Counted from the stretch's first letter, positions 1 through 12,503 are shown. The stretch: 62,000 bases of DNA from Gnetum montanum (GCA_015680685.1 MNCI01008581.1:323728-385727); one strand, 5' to 3'. Notes: generated by a model not told the origin, from the letters alone. Numbers and translations: made by a program.

Positions 1-802
1 CCCCCCCCCTACAACACAGCTCACGCTGCCCTGGAAAAAGCTCATGCTGCCCAAGATATCCCTAGCACTCATGACATGCTCACCCCAATGAACAAAATGT
101 AAAAAAATCCAACTCACCCCACTCATGCCCTACATTTCCTTGGGCACTCATGCCCTAGATCACTCACGCTGCCACCATAAAAAAAACAAAATACAGTAGG
201 CCACAAACCCTAGAAACAAGCCCTGGATCCCAAAAAACCCAAAATTTCGTCCATAGAAATCACGCTACCCTAGCTAACACTGTTTATGAAATACTTAAAA
301 ACAAGAGGAAACAAATCTACCTGTACAGAGCTCCATCCCATGCTGGAATCCTAGCTTGGGGGAGATGCTGGAGTAGCTCTTCACTCTCCTCCATGAACAC
401 CAAATTTGCTTGCCTCTTCCCTTTGCCTCGACTTGCTTTCCTTTTTCCCTTCATGGCTACCTTGTAGCTCATGCTGTAGCTAACGTTAACACTCACGCTA
501 CACTCCCTATCTCACGCTACAATCCAAACAATCCAAGTCCTCACGCTAGCACAAATGATGCCCCTTCACCTCAAAATCCCTTTATAACCTCCATTTTCAT
601 TCCCATTTTAATTCATTTTATTTTTTTTATTTTCTATTTTTATTCAATTTTCCATGTTCAATTTTTATTTTCATATTGCTATTTACATCATCTCTATTGT
701 CTAGCATTCCTCATTACTACATTCTCTGGACATAAGACCGAAACATAAGAAAAAATATAATGAAGAAAGGAAAAAGGGGGTGAAAGGTTAAAATCAACAT
801 GA

Positions 803-833
<31 letters not shown>

Positions 834-1248
834 TATAAAAATCTATAGGACTTTAAAGCCCCATAAACTTATTGTTCGCACGAAGTATAAAGGTCAAAAA
901 TTCTCTATCCACCCAATCAAAATGACAAAATGACATGAATATTATTGGCCTGGTATGGCCTAAAACTGCCATGACCACTACTACATCTCACAATTTTGCT
1001 AGTACATAGATTAATTACCCGAGGCATTTAACGACTCATTTGTCAAGCAAGTGTCACTTACTTCGCTCCTAGTTTAAATCGGCAGGAGCAAGCACATGGC
1101 CATCAAGAATATCCTTTCAACATTGTCTCTCAGTGGACCATACAGGGAGGTTAAAAGGGTAATCAATCCAAAATCCTTGGATCTAGACCCATGCACTTAT
1201 ACTAATTTAATAGCCTCTACTCAGGAAACATCAGACTAGCCTACAAAT
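1..1248. other. Upstream flank of element 1, no gene; dispersed TCACGCT motifs
   Basis: No gene is recognised here. The first 560 bases carry many copies of a short motif, tcacgct or tcatgct, for example near 20, 41, 162, 260, 490, 510 and 541. The same motif and its complement agcgtga recur at about 6670-7280, beyond the pol region of element 1. An (AT)n run lies at 803-826. Apparent short ORFs are low-complexity and show no family motif. The gag and protease expected upstream of the RT are not recognisable, so this part is either deleted or too decayed to read. Confidence 0.4.
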
Positions 1249-2705
1249 GTGACTAAGAATTTAGACCTAGAGGCCAATAATATCACTGAAGACCCTCTTG
1301 TTAAGGTCCCCATTACTACATCCAATGGTGAAACTAGAACATTAAAATTAAGCACCCTACTAGACTCACAACTTGTCAATGACATTGCTCAAGTACTAAA
1401 AGATAATATAAAAACATTTTCATGGTCATATATCGACATGCTAGGATTCGACCCCCGAATCATCCAACACAATATCATCCTCGATGCAATAGTCAAACCG
1501 GTGAAGCAAAAAGCACGAAAGGTTAGACCCGAGATGGCATTAGCAGTCCATGCTGAAATCACAAAGCTCTACCAAGCTAGTTTCATTCGAGCTGTTGACT
1601 ATTCCGACTAGGTATCAAACATTGTTGTAGTCCCTAAGAAGAATGGTAGTATACGCATATTCATTGACTTCCATGATCTCAACACAGCCACTATAAAGGA
1701 TGACTTCCTGCTACCTAGCATTGATAAACTTATTGATACAACTGCTGGGCATGCACTATTATCCTTTATGGATGGATTTTCAGGATACAATCAAACAAGA
1801 ATCAACCCGGAGCATCAACTCAGAACAATCTTTATGATGCCTTGGGGCACATTCTGTTATACCATGATGCCATTCGGCCTTAAAAATGTAGGAGCTATGT
1901 ATCAACGAGCGATGAAATATATATTTAGTGATTACATGCTCAATTTTTTCAATGATTACGTTGATAACATTGTGGTTAAATCTAAAGCAACCTAGCAACA
2001 TGCAAAAGATCTAGACCTAGTGCTTAAACGTTGTCTCAAATATGACCTTAGACTCAATCCGAAGAAATGTTTCTTTGGTGTCAAAAAGGGTAAAATGCTT
2101 GGTTTTGTAGTCTCTGAAATAGGGATATGGGCAGACCTTGATAAGGTTACGGTAATAATTAACATGAAACCACCAAAAAACCTTACTGAGCTACGTGGTC
2201 TCCAAGGTAGACTGTAATTCATAAGACGCTTTATCGAAAGGCTGATGGATAAGTTGAGATGCATGCAACCCCTATTACAAAAAAACATGCATTTCCATAT
2301 GAAATATATATTTAGTGATTACATGCTCAATTTTCTCAATGATTACGTTGATAACATCGTGGTTAAATCTAAAGCAACCTAGCAACATGCAAAAGATCTA
2401 GACCTAGTGCTTAAACGTTGTCTCAAATATGACCTTAGACTCAATCTGAAGAAATGTTTCTTTGGTGTCAAAATGGGTAAAATGCTTGGTTTTGTAGTCT
2501 CTGAAATAGGGATATGGGTAGACCTTGATAAGGTTAAGGCAATAATTAACATGAAGCCACCAAAAAACCTTACTAAGCTACATGGTCTCCAAGGTAGACT
2601 GCAATTCATAAGACACTTTATAGAAAGGCTGACGGATAAGTTGAGATGCATGCAATACCTATTACAAAAAAACATGCATTTCCAATGGACTCAACAATGC
2701 TAGAA
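1249..2705 (+). pseudogene. Element 1 reverse transcriptase (broken, internally duplicated)
   Basis: The frame from 1249 encodes the region before RT (120 codons, stop at about 1609-1611). It is followed by RT motifs FMDGFSGYNQ (about 1768), MPWGTFCY, MPFGLKN and YVDNIVVKSK (about 1957-1990). The catalytic box reads YVDN where active enzymes have YVDD, so the second Asp is lost. An in-frame stop follows at about 1993-1995. The C-terminal part, including the motif LGFVVSEIGI, occurs twice because of a 387-bp tandem duplication, so the thumb region is repeated. The RT cannot be functional. The family call rests on motif content and domain order. Confidence 0.8.
1912..2685 (+). repeat. 387-bp in-frame tandem duplication inside the RT gene
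   Basis: Copy 1 (1912-2298) and copy 2 (2299-about 2685) start with the same atgaaatatat and end with the same catgcatttcca. They are offset by exactly 387 bases, which is 129 codons and therefore frame-preserving. A base-by-base reading gives about 16 differences (roughly 4%), mostly C/T or G/A. Both copies contain the mutated catalytic box and the same downstream stop, so those two lesions predate the duplication. Confidence 0.9.
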
Positions 2706-3100
2706 AGCATTCGAGAACTCAAAAAAAGAGCTGGCTCAACTGCCGACTGTTTATCCCGCACAAAGCGATCAACCCTTCTACATCTACCTTGCAACTTCTG
2801 ATTCTTCCATTGCATCGATGCTTTGTCAAAAACATGAAGATGGAGTTGAGATCCATCTATATTACCTAAGCCATGCTTTAATTGCCTATGAACAATGATA
2901 CAATGATGTGGAGAAATCATGCCTTTCCCTCATCTTCTCCTTCAAGAAATGGTGGCATTATCTTTTCCGTAGTCAAGTCTACATCATTTGCAAGAATAAT
3001 GTACTCTGCGCCATCACTAAAAACATCTATGAGTCGAGTAGGATAGCTAGGTGGAAAGCAATGATCATAGAGTTTGACTTACACTATGTTGCTTAATCCT
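2706..3100 (+). pseudogene. Element 1 RNase H domain (RT-linked)
   Basis: This follows the duplicated RT segment. The reading FYIYLATSDSSIASML, then YYLSHAL and a final EFDLHYVA, corresponds to the RNase H domain that follows gypsy RT, where the usual elements are a substrate-strand strand motif, the Y-SR-L region and the IxxxDFxIxY end. A stop lies inside (near 2896), and the segment ends with a stop at about 3094-3096. It degraded the RNA strand during reverse transcription in the ancestor and is not active now. Confidence 0.65.
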
Positions 3101-3199
3101 CCACAAAAGGACAAGCAATAGTCATGCAACTGACTGTCTCGCCAATGCATGATCAAGCAACGATAAACCGTGAATTCCCCGACAAGAATGTTAATAGTA

Positions 3200-3800
3200 T
3201 TGACATTGTACCTAATAGCTCGAGGCAATCCTCTATTTCGATGGAGCTTCAACTTCTCGAGGAGGAAGTACTACGACCATTTTAACATACCCCTACAGAG
3301 AAATCTAACCCTTCACCTACCGATTGACCTTTCCTTGTACCAATAACTTAGTGGAATACGAAGGTCTTCTTAGGGGTCTTCAAGCAGCATTGACTTTGGG
3401 AATCACACGTCTGGTAGTTCGAGGTGATTCATAGTTAGTCATTAATCAAGTCACAGAAGTTTACGCATGCAAAGCTCTCCATTTACAATCATATTATGAT
3501 TTGACCAAACATTTGCTGAGGCGACTAGTAGAAGTCGATATACAGCATGTCCCTAGAAGTGAAAACACTATTGCCGATGCACTTGCTACACTAGCCTTAA
3601 ACATGACACCTGAAATATTCCATGCATTGCCTAGCTCTATAACAAATTGTGTCGAACCTATAATCGACGCTCTTGATGAAATGCCTATAGCATCCATTAG
3701 CACAACCCATGCAATAGAATGTTATGATGAAATAAAAGAGTACTTTCTACAAGGCAAACCTCCACAACATTTGACAAACGCTCAAAAGGACGTAGTGTGA
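3200..3800 (+). pseudogene. Element 1 second (archaeal-type) RNase H domain
   Basis: The translation contains EYEGLLRGLQAALTLGI, then LVVRGDS followed by a stop, then VEVDIQHVPRSENTIADALA (3528-3587). This E-A-L, RGDS and R-x-N-x-x-A-D-x-L-A pattern is the second RNase H domain carried between RT-RNase H and integrase by Tat-lineage elements. It is the best single marker for placing element 1 in Tat. The frame from 3501 to 3800 is open, but the N-terminal half is in another frame or interrupted. The Ser codon of RGDS is followed by a stop at about 3434. Confidence 0.7.
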
Positions 3801-4959
3801 AAATGCTCTCAGAAATATGCATTAATAGGAGACACCTTGTGTCGCAAATCCTATGAAGGAATTCTGCTGATGTGTGTTAGTAGCATCAATGGTCAAGCGA
3901 TTGTAGAACAAGTCCACGAAGGAGTTTGTGGAGGGCACATAGCACCCAAAGTAATGGCAACAAAGATTAGACGCTTGGGCTACTACTGGGTACACATGGA
4001 GTACGATTGTATCTCCAAGGTCAGGACATGTGACACTTCCCAAAGGCATGGTAACCTAATACATGTGCCACCTAACGAATTGCACATAACACAAATCACA
4101 TGGCCATTCCAAATATGGGGATTAGACTTAATTGGACCGATAACACCATCATCCTCCATAGGACATAGCTTAATTATCATAGCAAATGAATATTTCACAA
4201 AATGAGTAGAAGCAATTTCCCTTAGGAAGACTACTTCAAAACATGTTTGCAATTTCATAATAGAGAACATTGTGACCTACTTTGGTATTCCGATGACCAT
4301 CGTTACTAACAATGGACCACAGTTCAACAGTACAGATACTAAAACCTTCTGTGAAAGCCTGGGTATTAAACATGCGTTCTCATCACCTTACTATCCATAG
4401 AGCAATGGTCAAGCAGAGGCTACAAACAAAACTATCATCATGGTGCTCAAAAAGATGCTAAATCATAGCAAAAGACCATGGCACGAATAACTAGTCTATG
4501 CATTATGGGCATATAGAATGACACATCGAACATCTACAAGTAAAAATCCATATAGTCTTGTATACGGACCTGAAGCTATTTTACCTTTGGAGTTACAGGT
4601 TCCCTCATTGTCGATAGCTCTCTTAAGCCTCCTCGATGAAAGCCAAAGCAATGAACTGTGCATTGCATACCTCGACTCAGTGGAGGAGGAATGTGTGCAC
4701 ATGCTTGATCAGATTGAGTGGTACTAGAAACAATAGTGGCAATGACACAAACACGATCTGCATAAGCACCCAATTAAAGAAGGAGACCTAGTCCTTAAGA
4801 CCATCTGTGAACACCCAAATAAATTCTCAGCCAACTAATAAGGGCCTTACTTAGTAACCAAGGCATACAATAACGAAGCATTCAAACTTATTGACATGGA
4901 TGGGAATGAGCTTGCTAATCCCATAAATCATTTGTATCTAAAACGGTACTATGTCTGAT
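3801..4959 (+). pseudogene. Element 1 integrase (broken)
   Basis: The frame holds a decayed HHCC zinc region (VHEGVCGGH near 3913-3939, then YYWVHMEYD), then the catalytic core: GLDLIGPI at about 4121 (first Asp), TNNGPQFNS at about 4303 (second Asp replaced by Asn) and SNGQAEATN at about 4401 (Glu kept). A C-terminal segment ends with NHLYLKRYYV and a stop at about 4957-4959. Stops inside include positions near 4204 and 4399. The family is clear from the D-D-E layout. Loss of the second Asp and the stops make it inactive. Confidence 0.8.
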
Positions 4960-4977
4960 GAACTTGAGGTACGTAAC

Positions 4978-5345
4978 GGTCCTGGCATCATGACCTAAAA
5001 CTAATATCATAGAATGGTCCTGGCATCATGACCTAAAACTAATACCACAAGATGGTCCTGGGGCTATGACTTGAAATTGGCACAATAGAAATGTCCTGAG
5101 TCATGACAGTAAAATGACACCACAGAGCTCTATCTGGTATGACACTAAACTTTCACATTTGTTTGCCATGACATGAAATTAGCATCCGGAGTCCACTAAG
5201 ACTATAAACTGGTTTCCCTCTTCATAGTCCACTACGACTATAAACTAGCAACACACAGTCCACTATGACGCTAAAATGATGCCATCTAAAGGGTTATGAT
5301 GTGAAACTAACCTGCAACAGTCTACTAAGACTATAAACTAGCGAC
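4978..5345 (+). repeat. 38-bp tandem repeat array after element 1 pol
   Basis: Units start with ggtcctgg at 4978, 5016 and 5054, exactly 38 bases apart. The next unit (about 5092) is already diverged. Further right the pattern decays into repeats of the type gtccactaagactataaact, at about 5191, 5227, 5258 and 5320. The array begins right after the pol stop. Long 3' untranslated regions with tandem repeats are common in Tat elements. Confidence 0.75.
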
Positions 5346-6659
5346 ATCGTCAACGACCAGGCAATACTTGAAAAGATACATTGCTGCAATTGGCTGTACC
5401 TGTTCCATAAAGACTTGCTACCCAATTTATCTCATAGACCCTGATGAAGTTGATGCTATTCATGATTCTATCTATTTTGAAATTGCACATGGTGGCTCCA
5501 TCTCCTTGGTTGTTCTCAAGTTTAAAGTACTTAGTTAACCAAATCATCTATGGTTTTTCTTGTCTTCTTGGAGTTGTGTTTACAGGATGACTTGCCTGAG
5601 GCATTCGTGCATAGATGCACTTCATCATGACAACAAGGTATCACATTCTTCTTAACACATGCAACTGGGTTAATCAATCTGTTCATAAGTACATTCCCAA
5701 CTCCTGATGCATTCCCTATTCCCCATCATGACCCCTTATCCTATTCAATTACACCCCCTAGATACGTTCCACTCATCCCAAAACTCTTGATACACTGTTG
5801 CACACTATGATTCTCTAAGCAGTTGTAACGCAAAACACAGTACATGGTACATGATATAAAATGCAAGTGCATGAGCACGAGCATAGCACTAAAAGAAAGC
5901 TCTTTCAAAATTATCAATGAAACTAAAAATAAAAAGAAAATAAAAATAAAAGAAAATATGAAACAAACAAAAAAGAAAAAGAACAAAAAGGTTAAAGAGC
6001 AAAATGCACGGAAAAGGTCTTCATGACCCCGTTGACATCATAGACCAAAGACCATTGGCTATTCTTATACAAGACCCAGGCGAGAAGGAAATTGTCTTGG
6101 AAAACAGTTACACTCATGTCTCAAATGATCATGTCACACATCATCACGTGGCTTTGGCTGTTTACAACGAGCCCCCGTAAACACTCTACAAGAGTCCTGT
6201 TTCTCCAAAGAACACACTTCTTATGTCTTGGCTTTGAGTCTTCTGAAGACTAGCTATCGACAAGGACCAAAGATATGGTTCATTCATGTGAGAGCATTCC
6301 TCTCCCATAATTCCAGTAGCAATTGTAACCCTTGATCAACTCCTGACCTCCCCTTGTTACAACCAATCCCCTTGCATCTTGAACTACATTCCCTCAATCC
6401 CATGTACTTTTGAACATGGTGCGATGATGTCCAGCCAAGGGCCGATGGTTAATGCTTGGTACTTAATTGTTCATGGTGTTTTGCACTTCTTTGTCAACGC
6501 CTCTCTGGTGGATCCTCCAGACATCAAAAAAGAGAGGCCAATGAAACACCACTAATTTTGGCCTAACACTTTGAAATGAGAACAACCTAGAAGCAAAAAT
6601 TTAACTAAGGCATGGAATCACACCCAGTGTGCTCAAGATAACTTGCTGACACTTGGTTT
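5346..6659. other. Element 1 3' untranslated region, no gene seen
   Basis: No coding motif is recognised. The stretch includes an A-rich, low-complexity run at about 5880-6025 and pyrimidine-rich flanks. It lies between the 38-bp array and the probable LTR of element 1, so it is most simply read as the long untranslated 3' part of the same element. Confidence 0.4.
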
Positions 6660-8240
6660 CTCAAGCTAGCTTGCCCTCAGCGTGAGCAACTCTAGCGACT
6701 TCAAAATCAAGTCAAAGGTGGTTCAATCTTAGCGTGCAAGGCATTCTCAAGGGTCACTGTTGTATCTAGTTCAAAGTATCAGCATTCAGGAATTCAAATT
6801 TCAGGTCAAATTGCACTAAATTTTCTCACTCATGCTGTGGTCACGCTGGCAGCGTGAGTACAGTGTGACCAACACTGAGAGCCTCAAAACTGAGTTGAAA
6901 TGATCTAATTTCCAAGATTCAAGTCATCCTCAAGGTTCATTGTCGACAACTTCAAGTTCCAGCTTCCAGAATTCCAAATTTTAGATCCAAAATTGCAATT
7001 TTTTGTAGCTCATGCTGTGGTCACGCTGAGCTCAAGCTGGTAGCATGAGTCTAGCGTGAGCTACTAAAAATGATCCAAAACAAGGCATATCCAAGCTCAA
7101 TTTTGACTTGGAGATCACTCTCAGGGTCAACCATAGTCAGAAAATAGTTGCACTTAAGAAACAGGCTTCAAAGATCAAAATTTGGTGCAAAATATGTCAT
7201 TTTAGCTCACTCATGCTGAGGTCACACTGAGGTTATGCTGGTAGCATGAGTGTAGCGTGAATGCAACGTGAGCATGCTGGAGACACGCCAGGACAAGATC
7301 AACTCATGATGGAAGCTCTGGTGAAACAAAGATGCCTCGAACAACCACAAAACCACTCAGGTTGACATCCTACAATAGTCAATTTAGGGATCGAGAAGTT
7401 TCAAGCGAGCCGGAGTCAATTTCTCTTATTGTACATTATCATTTTTATTGTAAATTTTCATCATTTGTGACCTTGCCAAGTTTTTATGCTCTAAATTATA
7501 TGTGCTTCCATGAGCGTAAGCTAGCTTGAGTAAGCCAACACACGTTGTAAGATACAATGCACCTGGTCAAGAACGTAGCTTGCCTACACACGTCTAACTC
7601 ACACACAGCTGTCCATCAAACACGTGTCATTTGATCTATTTTCCTCTCATTTCTTAGCTATTGATTCCATCCATGAGTTCCACACCCGAGCCCAACTGAA
7701 CCATATAAATACCCTGTCAATTCACATAAACAAGGTTGGCAATTTTGAAGGTTGACGGCTTAGGAAACACTAACTAGCAACTTTGGATGCTCAGACACAC
7801 ATGACTCCTAGCATTCAAGCACTTTTGAAACACATCATCCTAGGGCTTGGCTCTTAACTTGCCATCCATACACATAGCTACGATTTGACTGGTGCACACC
7901 CTTTCTAAGTAATACAATACAATTCATTTTTACCTTCCGTTATATTATTTACTCTTTTTTACATTCAGTTTATGTTTTGTTTGCAATACTGTTCTGTATA
8001 TGATATGTTTGCTTTTTGTGCGTCATTGTTTACATTTCGAACATTAGTTATGATAACCCGAGCGCAAGCCATAGCTTACGTTCGAGGAAGTCCTTGTTTG
8101 ATTTGCATGTAGACCATCCAGGGCACTCTACCTTCGTTTTCGCTTTCCAGCTTGCCCTCAAGTGAAGACAGGGTCAACTATGCTTGTCTGATGATCTTTC
8201 AGTGTTTTTTTTCCCTTCTAGCCTTATGCTAACGATTTCA
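6660..8240 (+). repeat. Probable 3' LTR of element 1 (ends not resolved)
   Basis: The region carries clustered agcgtga / tcacgct motifs, often in inverted pairs (about 6675-7280). It then has a TATA box (tataaata, 7704-7711) and a transcribed AT-rich part down to about 8060. This is the U3-R-U5 order expected of an LTR promoter. No matching 5' LTR lies in the window, so the limits and the terminal TG...CA cannot be fixed. The right end merges into element 2. Confidence 0.45.
7704..7711 (+). promoter_or_regulatory. TATA box of the probable element 1 LTR
   Basis: tataaata sits in a context without ORFs, about 350 bases upstream of the AT-rich end of the LTR-like region. The assignment to an LTR promoter is inferred from position. 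Confidence 0.45.
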
Positions 8241-10259
8241 GTCAATACAGAATCATCCATCAGCCAGAAACTATAAAATATGTCTAGTCATTTCTTGGAC
8301 ACACTAGCTACTACCAGCGATTTGTAGAGAATTTCTTTAAGATCGTAAAACTATTGGTTGAGCTAACAAAGAAATATGCTTCATTTGTTTGGACCAAGAA
8401 TGTGAAAAAGTATTCTGAAGGAGAAACTTGTAGAAACTCCAATTGTATAGGCATCTAACTAATCTAGAATATTTCATGTTATGATGGATTCATCAAATTA
8501 TGCCTTAGCAGTTGTGCTTACGCAGTTGGACAACAAAAATGTTCATATTACATCCACTGCATAAGTTAAAGCATTGTGGGTGCCTAATTGAACTACACCA
8601 CCATAAAAAAGAATTGATGATAGTTGTGGTTGCTCTAGAGAAGTTTTGGCACAATGTTCTTGGATATAAAGTACTTGTGTACACTAACCATAGTGTGATT
8701 CACTTCCTAATGAATAAGCTAATGATAAGCCCCCGTGTCATACAATGGTTGGTGGTCTTGTAGGAATTCAATCTTACAATGGTAGATCAAAAGGGAACTA
8801 AGACTATGGCTGTTGACCACTTATCTTAGTTGTAATGGGACAACAAAGAGAAGGAAATCTTACTATTTGATCAGTTTCCTAATGAACTCCTATTTGCTAA
8901 GGCTATAACTAAACAATTACCCACTAAGCCTAAATGGTACAATGGCATTCTCACCTATGTTCTGACTCAATAGATGCCACAAGGATTGAACCGCTAGAAT
9001 AAATAATAGTTTCTTCACCAAGTAAAAAGCTTCATGGAGACCAATGGACACCTCTACAAGGTGTGAGCTAATGGCCTGGTTTGTTGGTGTATCCCTAATG
9101 ATGATAAACTATGTGTTTTCCAGGACACTCATGAGGGTCCTTGTGGGGGCCACTATGTTGAGAGATGCACGACCATTAAAATCCTAATGGTAGGGTATTA
9201 TTGGCCAAAAATTTTCAGGGATGCTTACCAATTTATCCACTCTTGTGAATGTTGCCAATAATATGGTGGAATGAATAATTGAATGGATAGACCTAAGTAG
9301 TGGATTCAACCACTAAAATCCTTTTACATCTAGGGCATTGACTTCATGGGTCCCATCACACCCATGTCAAATAAAAAGGCATACATCATAGTCATTTTTG
9401 ACTATTGTATAAAATGGGTAGAAGCAGCAACCATCATTGACTGTACATCTTCTACTACTACTCCATTTGTACAACAAAATGTTATAAATAGATTTGATAT
9501 GCCACGTGCATTAATTTCTGATAATGGAACCCATTTTACAAGCACTACCTTTCACAAGCTTATGTAATGCTTGGGGGTTGAACATAAACTAACAACACCC
9601 TATCACACCCAAGCACATGGTCAAGATGATGTCACAAATAGGGAAATCACTATGATCTTAATGAGAATAGTTAGCAAATAAAGGAGAGACCAAAGCACAA
9701 AAATCAACGATGCCCTCTAGGCCTATTGCTCAACATGAAAACTCCCTACAAGCTATTCTCCCTATGAGTTGGTGTACAAAAATCACCAACTCTACCTATT
9801 CAATCTAAGCTCCACACACTGTCAACAGCCTATGACCTTGACCTAAGTCTAACACAAAAAGAAAGATTAATGAATCTCAACTTACTAGATGAGAACCAAT
9901 TAGTGGCCCTATCATCTAACGAGTTGCACAAGGCATTTAACAAAAAATGCCATGACCTTAGAATTCGAAAAGTTAAAGTTCAACTATGAGATAAGGTCCT
10001 CTATTGGAACCCCACACATGTGCCATAATGAACCAAGTTCCAAACACTGTGGGAAGGCCCTTATATCATTTACGAAACTTTTCATTCTGGGGCCATGTTG
10101 ATCTACAAACTTGAGAGCTCGAACAAGAAACAACTGGTCAACATCCATGAGCTTAAGCAAGCGAATGTAACAAACACCTCATCAAATGAACAACCACACT
10201 CAATCTTTTGGATCTCCTCCTTTCAACTTAGTCATGGGGGAGATGGCCATACATGCTAA
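8240..10259 (+). pseudogene. Element 2 pol remnant: RT end, RNase H, integrase
   Basis: Readable pieces are SFLGHTSYYQRF (RT end, about 8297), KKELMIVVVALEKFWHNVLG (RNase H, about 8607-8666), HEGPCGGHY and CECCQ (integrase zinc region, about 9130-9260), GIDFMGPI (about 9340) and SDNGTHFTS (about 9520). The third catalytic residue is Asp rather than Glu in GQDDVTN (about 9625). Numerous stops and at least one frame change occur. The end GGDGHTC-stop at 10257-10259 matches the C-terminus of elements 3 and 5. Confidence 0.8.
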
Positions 10260-12195
10260 TATATAAGTGGCTCCTTAGTTTTTCATCTTTTTGTTTGATA
10301 CATTTTTGTTTTACACCTTGTTATTTTTACAAATTTTTATTTTACACGTTCTTTATCTTACACCTTTTTATTTTTATGTTATTAATTTTTTCCAATTTTT
10401 TGTTTTACAACATCGTTACTACATTTTATTTTTCTTAAATGCTTTAGAATTTCTTGTATAGTTTTCTTTATTTTGGTGTGATTTTCTTATTATGTTTTAA
10501 AAATAATATGCCTTATTGCCAATTGGGTGTAGTGTGGATTATTTGATGTGGACATGTGCTATCTAGTTATTTGATTGTTGGTGTTTAGATTCTAGCTTTG
10601 AATTTTGTTACTAATAACTAGGACATGGTTTCTTTTTCATGAAATAGGTAGTGAGTTCACAACATCCACCCATTCACAAACTCTATGGTTTTCCTTGTTC
10701 TAGAAGTATGAAATCCCTTTTTCATTAATAAGACTTTAATGAACTTGTGAGATTGGTAGTTTTTGGACTTGAAAAGTATTCAAAGGTTTGAACAGGGTGT
10801 GACTTCAAGGGAACTTGGTACCCTTTATGTGTTTCTACTTACTTGGGTGCATGTGTGTGATCATAGATTTCTTATTGTTCCATGTCAACCAATAACAAGA
10901 AGTTCAGTAAGTCTTTGCATTGTGTGGTTTTTATTTCAAAAAAATGATGGGAATTCAAAGCAAACCCCTTAGAAAAAATAAATGGGCTACAAGCATTGGT
11001 TACATGTTACCCATGCCCAAAGGTCCCCTCTAACTAAGGCCCTCTCTCACTTCCTAATACTCTTTTCTTCTTAAAATAAGGAATGATGATTGTTCTATGG
11101 GAGCATTCTTGTGTCTCAAGGGGGTGGATCACTCTTAGGGTGGTAATGTGAAGTCACTAAACATGGTTGGTTTTGGTTTGGACTAGGGATGGATTTTATC
11201 AAGTCATTTAACCACAAAATTCACAAGGGACTTCATGTAACCTTATTGGGAACTCGATTCCACTCTCTCTCATCCATCTATGCTTTCCATGCCTCACCTC
11301 ACTACCAGTGTTCATGTTCTTGTTCGATGTCTTGGTTTGATGTGTCAAAATTATTAAGTATTTTCTTCTAAGTTTTTGTACTTAATGTTCCATAGCCATT
11401 AATCACCCATTGGGCCCATGGACTCCTTGGTTGAGGTTATGCAAGGGCAACAAAGGGCATGTGCCTGCTTTGGGGAGGACCCACTTGCATACCTTTTGGT
11501 TGGGTTAGTTATGTTCTTTATCCTTAGACATTCTCATAATTAAATCCTTTTGTATGCCCAATTGATAACATCCAATTGTGTGCATCTTCACAATGGTTTT
11601 TCAATGAAATCCTCTTTTTTGTTATTTTGAATTCTTTCACCCTCTTGAAGTACTTCCTCACATTTGGGCTTTTTCAAAATTTAGTAATGGACTGCTTATC
11701 CATTTCACCCTATTTGTTGGTTTTCCTGCTAACACTATTAAAGGAATCAATCTACCATAATCACAACCTAGCCAAGTATAACTACCGATGAGATGAGGTC
11801 TCTAAAGTCTATACATTACACATTGCACACTAATCCACGATTTTGTTGTGATTGTAGTGGGAAGCATGGACTAGAAGTAGGACTATTTTCATCAAAGGAT
11901 AAGTAGCATCACCATGTGACGAGGACCTTCATGATCATTGAATCTTCTTCCTCGCTCTTGAACTACTAGATGAGTTGGATGTCATTTTTGACTAGGGTGT
12001 TCAATTCTATTGTCATGAACACCCAATTTTATAAAATATTGTAAATTCGTACAGTTGGGCACTTAGAGTTTGTCTATTTCATTTGAGTCAGTTTTCATGT
12101 TAGTCAATAATCCCATACCTTCCCAATATTTTTATAAGGGACTTGTTCCTCCTTTTTTTTACTCGAGGATGATTTTTCATTTAGTTGTGGGGGTA
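10260..12195 (+). other. Element 2 3' untranslated region
   Basis: It starts with a T-rich run (about 10260-10440) and contains blocks shared with elements 3-6: gtgtgacttcaaggg (about 10797) and tttggggaggacccactt (about 11470). An acceptor-like ttgtgattgtag lies at about 11846-11857, but no ATG follows. It ends in the polypurine tract tgtgggggta (12186-12195) next to the LTR. No intact gene is seen. Confidence 0.7.
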
Positions 12196-12503
12196 TGATG
12201 AATCATATTTTGCATGGCTCCGATATCAAAGCCCTAATATTGGATACCTGATATTGGGGCCCAAGAAGCGATGTCAAATATCTAATATTGTAGGATATGT
12301 GCTGACCTATAAATATAGCACTTGGACACATGGTTTGGAAATAAGTTTTATCATAGCATAGCAAAGCTCTTGCAATTTTTTTCTGCAAAGTTAGAATATT
12401 TTCCAAAGTGCCCACAGCAAAATTTATTGAGTGTACAGGTCTTTATTTAAGCACTGTTGTAATTGACCATGGTAGTGTGTGTGGCAATAAAGATCAACTT
12501 TAT
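12196..12503 (+). repeat. Left part of element 2 3' LTR
   Basis: It begins tgatgaatcat right after the polypurine tract and resembles the LTRs of element 5, including GATATC-type repeats and tataaata at 12308-12315. It is cut at tttat (12499-12503), the target-site copy of element 3. The remainder resumes at 22417. Confidence 0.85.
12499..12503 (+). repeat. Target-site duplication (tttat), left copy, element 3
   Basis: Five bases identical to 22412-22416 flank the two LTR ends of element 3. Removing element 3 and one copy restores a continuous element 2 LTR. Confidence 0.85.

Larger units (their letters stand above)
1249..8240 (+). mobile_element. Element 1: decayed Tat-type Ty3/gypsy retrotransposon (partial)
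   Basis: In order on the + strand this relic shows a region before RT, RT, RNase H, a second RNase H-like domain, integrase, a tandem-repeat tail and a probable LTR. RT motifs such as MPFGLKN and a YVD-type catalytic box followed by VVKSK, together with a second RNase H before integrase, are characteristic of the Tat lineage rather than Athila or chromoviruses. Gag and protease are missing, and many stops plus at least one frameshift (between about 2.70 and 3.50 kb) break the frame. The right edge is where Athila-like element 2 sequence begins; the exact breakpoint within about 8210-8255 is uncertain. Confidence 0.75.
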
